64,000 nucleotides of DNA from Lotus japonicus (taxonomy: Eukaryota; Streptophyta; Magnoliopsida; Fabales; Fabaceae): NCBI RefSeq assembly GCF_012489685.1, contig NC_080042.1:51636066-51700065 (forward strand), read 5' to 3'. Shown piece after piece: positions 51,350-61,405 of the stretch (position 1 is its first letter; each line of letters starts with the position of its first letter). The notes beneath the pieces are model-generated. The model saw nothing but the letters and a program-made list of their open reading frames with translations, ran no database searches and was not told the origin of the DNA. The translations under genes and the position numbers were made by a program.

Positions 51350-54300
51350 GGTCAAACAATCCATGCAGAGTGTAGGTGTAACCTTCATGAACGTTTTGCC
51401 AACAGAATCACGGAAGGTTTGGTATAGCGTTTTGAATATTTCTGGGTATGGCTTAATTTCCGAGGTCTTAGTGCATCTAGGCATATCTACAAGATACACT
51501 TCCAAAGTAGGACAAGGATGGTTCGATATAATAAAAATGTGTTTCCTATGCGTGATCTGATATTTGACAACGTGCATGAAATTTTAAATCCTGACTTTGA
51601 TGAGCGGTTCTTAGTTGGTATGTAAATACCTTCATTTAAATAACTTCAAATACATCAACACTTCCATATATTGACATTACCATTAAACAGATGTTATGGG
51701 AGAAGTAACGCACGTCGGATATTACAACGAATTTGAGCGGAACGGAGTCCATACGCAGAGCAGAGACATTGAAATTGAATCTCAAGGGTAGATTTGCTTT
51801 TATCAATAATAAATTATTATTATTAATTTCTATAAATTCCTACGGAAGAAAGTTAACAACTTTTATTTAATTTTTTTCCAGCAAAAAAATTAAATGTTTT
51901 TTATACGACCAATTTGTCGACGAATTGGATGCACTTCTAAATTCAAAAGACCACAAACATGTTGTTATTATCATATTGTTGGGAGTTGTAACAATTCATC
52001 AAGGTACATTTTTCTTTTATATCAATATAAGCTTTTTGTTCTCAAAAAAAATTATTTTGAGCAACAAACAAACATAAACTTCTATATAATAAATCAACAT
52101 GTTCAAACTTAAACTTACAATCAATCGCTAAATTTTTTTTCCAGGGGAATATAAACTAACTGCTGGGTTACAATGCACTAAAGTAATGTTCAATCCTGAC
52201 ATTCCACAAGCAGTGTCCTACAGAGAAAGGTATGTATGTATTGTGGATTTCATATTACTTTGAACAAATTTAGATGACAAATAATTAACAACATAATTTT
52301 TGTTTCTTCGCAGATTATTTGAGTATGACGCAGTTCATACTCAAGTAATGAACTTTGTGATTGAAAGATTAAACGTTACTGAAAAAGATGAGTTCCTGAC
52401 ACTTTTCCCAAGCACAAGTATTAAAAATTTGGTTACTTGCAGATCGGTATGTTCTCATCACTTTTAATTTAATTTATTAGACATTTTGTTTATTAAAAAA
52501 AACACATTGATTTTCATTCAATGTTTTAATTAAATAAAACAATTCCTTACTATATTATTAACTTAGTATTAATGAATAAATTATTAAATTAGTAAATAAA
52601 CATTTAATGTTAGTACACTAAACAAAAATGCATTTTAAATACAAAATTCATGGGGTTAGAGTTTTTTAAACACTAACTACAAACTTAAATACTTATTAAA
52701 CTAATTTAATAATCACCTATTATGGGAAATTAACAACACATGAATATTGAGATAAAATATCAATTAATTAGACCATAAACTCTTATACTCTTTCATTGAA
52801 TTTAATTGCTTTAAATTCATTACGTTATAATAGGAAAAAAGATTTTGATACACATTTTGAACATTTTTAAAAAAGATTAATTCATAGTCAACAGTTAGAA
52901 GTTAAAACAACAACTACTATATTCAATTCTTAAAAAAAATGTTTTTATTTTTTTTGTTAAAAAAAATGATGGAACACTTATTTAATTTTTTTTAAAAAAA
53001 CATTAAATTTTAATCAATTTTAAAAAAAATACTTTAAAAGTAAATACCGTATTTAAAAAAGAAAAAAAAAAGCTACTTAAAGGTCTTTTAACGAGTATTT
53101 TAATTATCATTTAATAAATATAAAAATTCTTATATAAACGTATTTTTTTTGTTACAATATAAACGTATTTAATGGATCTTAAATTGTGTGTTTTATATTG
53201 CGTTATAAAAACAATAGACACTATAATCCCTCCTTTTAGAAAAATAAAGTTTACACTATACAAATTTAATTACTTTTTCTATAAATAAATTACTATCTAA
53301 AAAAATAACAACAAAAACAGTAGACACTATAATCCCTCCTTTTAGAAAAATAAAGTTTACACTATACAAATTTAATTACTTTTTCTATAAATAAATTACT
53401 ATCTAAAAAAATAACAACAAAATTAAGTACAATAATTTCCCATTTAAAAAAACATGTTATTGAGTATTTACATTTAAACGTATTACATTTACATATGTTA
53501 TCATCACTGTTAATCTAACAATCAATTGTAACTACGGATTTTTTTTGTTTTTGCATTTTATTCATTTCTACAGCGTACAATATTCATTATATATGCCACG
53601 ATTAAGAAAATTTAGAGCACAAATGATTGGTATTACCATAACTGTGAATGTCACTCAGCAGCTTACTCTGACGGAGCACAATATTATTGTGAAAAATGTA
53701 ACAAGCATGTCACTCCTACCATACGATAATCTACAAATTCGATAAATAAATTAATTTGTAAAATATTTAGTTTATTTAATTATTAATGTTTACATCAGGT
53801 ACAAATTGTTGCTTAATGTTGCTGATGATACTGGATCTGCAACGTTTAACGTTTTTTTATCGCGAAGTTTGTTATCTGATGAACAAAAAAGGCAACGAGA
53901 TATTGGAAAAAATGGAAAAGGTAAACATAGTCATGTCAAAAAAACGTACATTTTCATTGCTCACTTAATTCATAATATATTAATTTTTCATTTTAATTTA
54001 AATTTAATGTAGATCGGGAATAAGGAAGACCCCTCACAAGAAATTGTAGATTTAGTGCACAAGAAATTTATTTTCAAGGTTGAAGGGAAGGATAGATGCG
54101 GAAGGTGGTTTAAATCAGCATTTAACGTCTTGAAAATTTGCAAGGACCCACAAATAATTTCAAAATTCAAAACAAAGGTAAAATTTTAAACTCTTATTGC
54201 TAAATAATGATTATTTATATCTACATAATGAGTTTTGATATTTTCGATTCAAATGTAAAATCTCTGATTGAGGTATTGGTCATCACTATTGTCAAATAGG

Positions 54301-54506
54301 TTTGTTTTAGACATTGGTCATCACTATTTCAAAATATGTTTGTTTTGCAGACAATCACTAAAAGTGTTAAACGAAACACACCTCCACCTATAACTGAAGA
54401 CTCCAACACACTTATTAAACGTCGTTCAGACGATGGATCCATAACAAAAGTTGTTGGAAGTAACGATGCAAAAATGTTCAAAAAAATCAAGTTTTCAAAA
54501 AATTAG
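51350..54506 (+). pseudogene. RPA70-like gene of a Helitron, multi-exon, decayed, 5' end missing
   Basis: Replication protein A large-subunit relatives bind single-stranded DNA, and plant Helitrons often carry them. Exons with GT-AG borders: 51350-51617, 51691-51787, 51882-52003, 52145-52229, 52314-52446, 53574-about 53737, 53799-53920, 54013-54177 and 54351-54506 (TAG). Readable parts include 'DVMGEVTHVGYYNEFERNGV' (OB fold), 'FVDELDALLNSKDHKHVV', the zinc-binding 'CECHSAAYSDGAQYYCEKC' and 'LLNVADDTGSATFNVF'. Damage: TAG at 51425 where an aromatic residue is usual, TAG at 53613, one extra T near 53860, and a lost donor near 53737. The N-terminal exons are cut off at the gypsy join. Confidence 0.78.
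53211..53422. repeat. 106 bp tandem duplication in an RPA intron
   Basis: TAGACACTATAATCCCTCCT begins at 53215 and again at 53321, and the following 100 bases match. The copies are almost identical, so the duplication is recent. Confidence 0.85.
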
Positions 54507-54889
54507 TAGCATTTCCTCAAGATTGTTTACAAATAAAAAGCCTATGTGCTAAACTTTCACTTTTATGTCTTTACCCACGTTGACAATGTGTTTTTTTGGT
54601 AAATTGACCTCGGTGGTAACTTTCAAACATTTTGACATTTGTTTTTCGTATATTGACCATGTTACTAAAATATTCAATAAATCGTTTTGTGTTTGCAAAT
54701 CTTCTTGCATACGTCAATTTAAATATGCTTACGACCCTTAAACACATTAATTTGCAAAAAAAAAAAATTAACCTACACCACAAATGTGTAAAAAACGATA
54801 AATAAACCAAATACCTATATAGAATAAATAAAAAAAGATATTAATTGATTAACAAAAATTAAAAATAAATAAATCCAAAATTAAATTCC
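54507..54889. other. 3' untranslated and AT-rich tail of the Helitron
   Basis: No ORF on the plus strand. It separates the RPA stop from the terminal hairpin. Confidence 0.5.
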
Positions 54890-54916
54890 CCGTGCAAGGC
54901 ACGGATTAAAAACTAG
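54890..54916 (+). other. Helitron 3' terminus: hairpin and CTAG end
   Basis: A perfect 6 bp stem, CCGTGC (54890-54895) with GCACGG (54899-54904), and a 3-base loop AAG, is followed by ATTAAAAA and CTAG (54913-54916). The next base is T. This is the canonical Helitron end (hairpin 10-12 bp before CTRR, insertion before T). The 5' TC end was not found, because the upstream part was replaced by gypsy sequence. Confidence 0.82.
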
Positions 54917-55090
54917 TTACTTTGAAGTTTGAACCACGATAAGCCCACCAACACTGATAAAAGTTTCAATATCATAATTTTGCTTTTGTAGGAGAATTTG
55001 CTTTGGGTTGAGTTTTGAAGCCGCTGTCATTCCACCTCCGCCCAATTTCACCACATCCACTGGAAGCAATTTCTTTGTGAACAATATTTC
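54917..55090. other. Spacer between Helitron and second Sirevirus
   Basis: About 170 bp with no recognised feature. Confidence 0.35.
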
Positions 55091-55462
55091 TTAAACAGTT
55101 GTTTAGTTTACCTTTAGGAGATCAAGGTTGATCATATCCTAGAGAAGACTAAGAGAGTGAATCTTAGTGTGAGCTAAGTCAGTGTATTGTTAGTCACTTG
55201 TAGGTTTCAAGTACAGTTGTAACAAATTTCTGATTAGTGGATTGACTTCATTCTAAGAAGGAAGAAATCACCTTCACGGGTGGACTGGACTAGCTTGAGT
55301 GATTCATCAAGTGAACCAGGATAAAATCCTTGTGTGCTTTTCTCATCTCTTATCTTAAGTACTTTACTTGTGTCTCGAAAGATTTTTTAAAATCTTAAGG
55401 TGGAAGTTTTATTCTGAAAACGCTATTCAAACCCCCCCTTTCTACCATTTTTCATGCCTTCA
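55091..55462 (+). repeat. Truncated 5' LTR of the second Sirevirus
   Basis: The last ~370 bp of an LTR. It aligns with the 3' third of the young Sirevirus LTR read on its own strand: GTTAGTCACTT, GGAAGAAATCACCTTCAC, AAGTGAACCAGGATAAAAT, ATTCAAACCCCCCCTTTCTA, ending TTCA. The first ~870 bp are missing. The start is approximate. Confidence 0.7.
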
Positions 55463-55464
55463 AT

Positions 55465-55476
55465 TGGTATCAGAGC
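55465..55476 (+). other. Primer-binding site of the second Sirevirus
   Basis: TGGTATCAGAGC, perfect initiator tRNA-Met type, two bases after the LTR end. Confidence 0.88.
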
Positions 55477-55535
55477 GCAAGTTCTAATTACCACACCTAA
55501 CAGTGTTCAGTGATCCGGGCCAGTGTGAAAAACAA

Positions 55536-57180
55536 ATGGCTACCACCAGTGAGATGCAAAAGATGGTTACAATGCAAAGCCTCCCATGTTCGATGGTCAA
55601 AGGTTCGAATATTGGAAAGACCGAATTGAAAGTTTCTTTCTGGGCTTCGATGCAGATCTCTGGGATATCATTGTGGATGGCTATGAGCGTCCAGTTGATG
55701 CTGATGGCAAGAAGATCTCCAGATCAGAGATGACTGCTGAGCAAAAGAAGCTTTACTCACAACATCACAAAGCTAGAGCTATTCTTCTTAGTGCTATTTC
55801 CTATGAAGAGTACCAGAAGATTACAGATCGTGAGTTTGCCAAGGGCATCTTTGAATCCTTGAAGATGTCTCATGAAGGAAACAAGAAAGTGAAAGAATCA
55901 AAGGCGCTGTCCTTGATCTAGAAGTATGAATCCTTCATCATGGAACCTAACGAGTCCATTGAGGATATGTTTTCCAGATTTCAGTTGCTTGTAGCTGGAA
56001 TAAGACCTCTCAACAAAAGCTACACTACAACCGATCATGTCATAAGGGTTATCAAAAGTCTTCCTGAAAACTGGATGCCTTTAGTGACTTCAATAGAGCT
56101 TACAAGAGATGTTGAGCATGTGAGTTTAGAAGAACTCATCAGCATACTGAAATGTCATGAACTGAAGCGCTTAGAGATGCAGGATCTGAGGAAGAAGTCT
56201 ATAGCTTTGAAATCCAAATTTGAGAAGTCTAAATCTGAGAAGTCAAAAGCTCTCCAAGCTGAAGCAGAAGAATCTGAAGAAGCATCAGAAGATTCTGATG
56301 AAGATGAGCTGATTCTGATCTCCAAAAGGTTGAACCGCATCTGGAAGCACAGGAAGAGCAAGTACAGAGGCTCTGGAAAGGCCAAAGGAAAGTTTCAATC
56401 CTCATCAGGCCAGAAGAAGTCCTCAGTCAAGGAAGTCACATGTTTCGAGTGCAAAGAATCAGGGCACTACAAGAGTGACCGTCCAAAGCTGAAAAAGGAC
56501 AAGAAGCCAAAGAAGCACTTCAAAACAAAGAAAAGTCTGATGGTGACTTTTGATGAATCAGAATCAGAGGATGCTAACTCTGATGGTGAAGTTCAAGGAA
56601 TCATGGCTATTGTCAAAGGCATAGAAGCACAGTCAAAAGATGCAACTAACTCTGGCTCATCATCAGAAGTAGATCCTAGCTCAGACGATGAAAATGAGGT
56701 ATTTGCTTCTTTCTCAACCTCTGAACTAAAACATGCTTTGTCTGATATAATGGATAATTTTAACTCTTTATTGACTAAGCATAAAAAGTTGAAAAAGGAT
56801 TTCTCTGCTGCTTCTAAAACTTTTTCTGAACATGAGAAAATGATTTCTGAATTGAAAAACAATAATCATGCTTTAGTAAATTCCAACTCTGTGCTTAAGA
56901 ACCAGATTGCTAAGCTTGAAGAAGTGGTTGCTTGTGATGCCTCTGATAGTAAGAATGAATCTAAATATGAAAAATCCTTTCAAAGATTCCTGGATAAAAG
57001 CGTAGATAGAAGCTTAATGGCTTCGATGATCTATGGCGTAAGCAGAAATGGAATGCATGGAATTGGCTATTCTAGTCCCAGTAGAAATGAGCCTCATATG
57101 CCTAAGGCTAAATCCTTGTATGAATGTTTTGTACTCTCTGGTACTATATTGCCTAAACCATTACCTGTTAAATTTGCTAA
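55536..57180 (+). pseudogene. gag: Gag of the second Sirevirus, first part
   Basis: The ATG at 55536 (MATTSEMQKMVTMQ...) is one frame off the main gag frame, which begins MFDGQRFEYWKDRIESFFLG at 55586, so a small indel separates them. A TAG at 55919 replaces a Gln codon of the young copy. The capsid-like region continues (YSRFQ-equivalent MFSRFQLLVAGIRPLNKSYT). The knuckle is [14 protein letters not shown], again with Arg for the last Cys. Acidic and coiled-coil regions follow. The frame breaks at 57180 where the solo LTR enters, and resumes in phase at 61136. Confidence 0.82.
57176..57180 (+). repeat. Target-site duplication (left) of the solo LTR
   Basis: GCTAA, repeated at 61136-61140. 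Confidence 0.88.
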
Positions 57181-60100
57181 TGTGAGACCCAAGTTTTTAA
57201 GCATAGAATAAATTAATTAAATTCATATTCACGATTAGGTTTCGATGTATCGTGACGGAAACCTGAACAAGTGTTTACCAAATGGACTAAATTTATGAAG
57301 GAGAAAGTTCAGGAAAAGGCTAAGAATAGTATTAAAGTCGATATAAGTTATAGCGCGAGTCTTATTCGCTTACGCCTAGGGCAAGAGCGTTAGTAAACGA
57401 TTAATTTACTCTTAAAGCATTATAGGAACTAATTCCAAAAATCTTCAGAGGAATGTTAGAATTTCTCTTAATCCTTTCCATGACAAATGTTTCGATCCGA
57501 AACCCTGGAATGTACGAACGTCCGATTCCAATTCTCGGAAGTTTGCCGAAACTGAATCTCTGATAGCTCAAGAATCTTAAAATAAACTGTCGATGGAGAC
57601 TTTTTATATTCGGAGCTTCAAACGAAGAATCCACACGCGTACAACCATTTCTTTCGATGTTTCTAATCTTTCTTCAGAAGAAAGTTTTCTCGTCCGACAT
57701 CAACTGCAAAAAGTAGTTTTTTGGGTTAAAACGATTCACACCGACTTTGGATCGTTTGCTTTAATTCTAAGAAACCTGTTTCGAGTTCTGGAATTCTGTC
57801 GCCAGAACCTATCTTAGAATTCACAGAGGAACGCACAGGAAAAATCGGAATCGCAAAATTTTCATTTTCCCGCATTTTCCCTCACCTATAAATAGGAGAA
57901 AAACAAAAAATTCTTCACCATTGCCACACCAAGGCCGCGAGCTTGAGGAAGGTGAAGGGAGGAGAGCTTTTCGCCGATTTTTTCCTGATCGTTGCACCGT
58001 TCGTTGCTACGCGTAGACCTCGAGGTATAGATGCTATTCCTTACTTCTGATCGTCAATTTTGTCGCTTTTCTCTATGTCTTTCTATACTTAAAGTTTTGA
58101 GCTTTTTGTAAAACTGTCCAAATAACTTGATTTCAGTGTCTAAACTTATTTCCTATGTGCCTAAGAGCATGAATATCCGGTTGTTTTCTGCTGAATCTCG
58201 CCGAATCGTCGCGGAGCTTCAATTCTGTGAAAATACCCATTTTCTGACCAAAGCTTCGTTCTTTGGATTAAAAACTCTCGACTGAGTTTAGTGCCAGTAG
58301 GATTAGTTGTCATAAACGTCGTTAGGGACATGCTCATCAAATTTATTTTTCAAAATTCCGACTTTAAGTTTTCGGGCTAAAAACACTGACCAAAATACCC
58401 CTGTGTTAGTTTTCGACCCGATAAATTTTCTGAGAGTTTCCCTGGCCTAGATATCGCCTAAGAATACCTAGGAATTAAATTAAATCGAAGAAAAAGTTCG
58501 GGAAACCCTATTTTGATAGTGGCCGAAACTTATTTGCTATGGTACCGTGTCCAAAAATAATTTTTGGGTCTGTATGACCTGAGTTATAGCGTAGCTCTCT
58601 CCGTTGTCGAAATTTGGGCTTTGGTTTCGTTTCATTCTGAGTTCTGTAGCTCGAGTTATGCACGTTTTAGCGAATAAAGTGTTTTTGTACTAAACTTGAA
58701 TCGAGTCAAAACTCATCCATTCGAGGAAAGCCCTTCCATTCGTGCCTAAATGTTGTACTCTGAAGCTTCTTGAGCTTTGTCTAATGTTAGTTAGTATTGT
58801 TTCGATTGTACCGACTTATTTTGATTGATTTTTTTGCTTGTTTGCTCTAAGGTTCGTTTGTGGAAACCTTGGACTTGACTGAGCAAGCTTGTGAGTGTGA
58901 CTTACACTGTGATTCTGGAGGAACTAGAGGTAAGGGCAACTTACACTGCTAGCTAATGCTTTAGGCGTCGATAATTTCGACTTGCTTATTTATGTTTCTT
59001 TATCGCTTTGACTGGAGAAAATGTTTTGAGGCTTTGGCCGTGTGAAACTAATATGAGGCGTGTGTCTCCTTTTTCTGAGAGGCTTCGGCCGTTTACTGGT
59101 TTCCGTCTTACTGCTTCCTAGTGGATAGGACAGGGTTATGTTTTACCGCAATTACTTGATTCACATGCCATACATGCTAAGTGATTAAATGGTTAATCTT
59201 AGGCTATGTGAATACTTGTGCACATTATTTTGGAACATGCAATTATTATTGGAATATGCTGACCATATGGTGCAATTTATATCGTTTATTCGTGGACTAC
59301 CAAAATGAGAGGAATAACGGTTAGTTATGCCCCATTGGTGGCGAATTCTTAAGGGTTTATCTCGACAAGACGAACTGAGGTTCAGACTCTTGTCTTCTTT
59401 TGTGGTTTCAAGACCTTCTCATGGGATTTTGGGGATATCGGGATCTTTTGAACTTATAGTTTTGGAAAGAAAGTATTTTCATGAGAAGTTCCATAATGCT
59501 TTAAACAACATTCAAACTCTTTTAATTAAATGTTAAGGATCTCAAAATGAACTTCTAGGATTTGGATATTAGTTTTGAAAAATGAGGAGTGTCGCCAAAT
59601 CGAAGTTTTGGGGAAGCTCATAAGTTTCCGAGTATGCTTATACTCTTCCGCTCGCTGAGCAGTTTTTGACCATCGAAGTTTGATGAGTCAGATGACTCAA
59701 GAAGTCATCAAGGGTGATTGCACTCTTTTTATAGTTATCTGTCTTTTGTCGCAGAATCGACATTTACCTTAGGGTACAGTAGAGCTAATAAACTCTAACA
59801 CTTTTGCTGATTAAGCAAGTTTTGGTCTATGACCACAGTATATGCCTTCGGGTACAATATATGCCTTCGGGTACGGTATATGCCTTCGGGAACAGTATAT
59901 GCCTTCGGGTACAGTATATACCTTCGGGTAAGTATATGCCTTCGGGTAAGTATATGCCTTCGGGTACAGTATATACCTTTGGGTACAGCATGCCTTCGGG
60001 TAACTCGGGCATTCGATGGGGGATATGATCGACCGTAAGGTTAGGATCGACCTGTTGATGTCAGGCATAGCAGAGGGAAAAGTCGACCCACAGGGTTTGG

Positions 60101-61135
60101 ACTGATCTGGCTATGTCAAGGTTGTAAGTGACACCCGAGGGTTATGGTCGACACAATGCCAGTGTTAGGACCGACTCGATCATGCCCATCCTACTTCTTC
60201 CGGAACCTTTTGAATTGACGTTGCATTGACATATCATGCACTCTAACTATATTTGTTGAGATCTTGATGATTTGATGTTGATAAACATCGTTATGTCTTT
60301 TGATGATTTGATGTTGATGAACATCGTCATGTGTTTTGATGATTGAATTGTATTAGAGATTTGATAACATGCTATGTATAAACCTTAGGGTAGACAATGC
60401 AGAACTTATATGTATACATACAACATATATATATACCCCTTATACTTTACTTGTTGTCTTGTATTCTCTATACTATATTCTGTAAGTTGACCCTTGCGCG
60501 TGCTACCTGTGTTTGGGGGGCTATGTATGCCCTTTTTATCAGATGCCGTTGACAGATTGCTTCGTGATGCTTTGTCGTTCGGGGAAGACCCGGAGCGAAA
60601 TGACTACTACTGAGCCTTCGACGTGGACCCGGACTTCATGCAGGATCGGATGAGGGTCGATGTTAGGGGTGTAGTATATCGGGTTTCGTTGTCATAGCTC
60701 TGATTTTCATTTCTTATTTTGGGGCAGGGTAGGTCCCCGACTATTAGCTTTTTGTGTGGTTCTCTTCCATGAGGATCATATGGAGTTTGTCGGACGTAGG
60801 AGGTCCTTTGGAGGCCGTTTTGGACTGACTTACTTTATTGGAGGACTGTATTTATAAAACTTATGACTCTGGCTATGGGTCGCCCTTGGTTGTCGTAGGG
60901 CAATACTTTTAGTTACTTGATGTTACTTCCCGTCACTTGAGGGCACTCGTGACGATGTTTTTAGTTGCAGCGAGGGCTGTACTTATATCGTATGTTAGTC
61001 GCTAGTCATCGCGATTGGGTTGAGTCTTTATTTCGACAAGTCTTTTTATTTAAACAAAATGAAAAAAAAATCTGCTTTTCCGCTTTATTTGATTTTTGGT
61101 TACTAAAGTGACGCCACCGAAATCGGGGTGTTACA
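57181..61135 (+). mobile_element. Solo LTR (3955 bp) related to the gag-only element
   Basis: It starts TGTGAGACCCAAGTTTTTAA and ends CGAAATCGGGGTGTTACA, matching the LTRs at 19251 and 25919 at both ends and in several internal blocks, with much divergence between. GCTAA duplications flank it directly and no internal sequence is present, so it is a product of LTR-LTR recombination. A TATA box CTATAAATAG lies at 57887-57896. A ~19 bp minisatellite lies at 59840-60003. Confidence 0.9.
59840..60003. repeat. 18-19 bp minisatellite in the solo LTR
   Basis: About nine units of TATGCCTTCGGGTACAGTA. It lies just after the GCAGAATCGAC block, whereas the 36 bp array of the gag-only element lies just before the same block. 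Confidence 0.85.
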
Positions 61136-61405
61136 GCTAACCCCCCTCTCAAAAAGGGAACCTTCTCCATGTCTAAATATCATGCTAAAATTCCCTTACA
61201 CTACCATGTTGAGAAACCCAAGGTGATCAGAACCTCTGAGGTAACTAACAAGAGAGGACCCAGAAAGTGGGTACCTAAGGATAAGATTATCTATGTTGCA
61301 GATATCCTTGATAGCTCCACTGAAACACCAATCATGATATCTGGACAGTGGATGCTCGCGTCACATGACGGGAGAAAGACGTATGTTCCAAGAGCTAAAA
61401 CTTAA
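61136..61405 (+). pseudogene. Gag of the second Sirevirus, C-terminal part
   Basis: The frame resumes from GCTAAC at 61136 and reads through MSKYHAKIPLHYHVEKPKVI to ...GQWMLASHDGRKTYVPRAKT and TAA. It aligns with the end of the young copy's Gag. Its last ~60 nt also encode the protease active site in the +1 frame. Confidence 0.8.

Noticed and set aside
59804..60068. Tyr/Pro/Gly-rich ORFs on both strands near 59.8-60.0 kb
   Set aside because: Products of the 18-19 bp repeat. All frames stay open because of the repeat composition.
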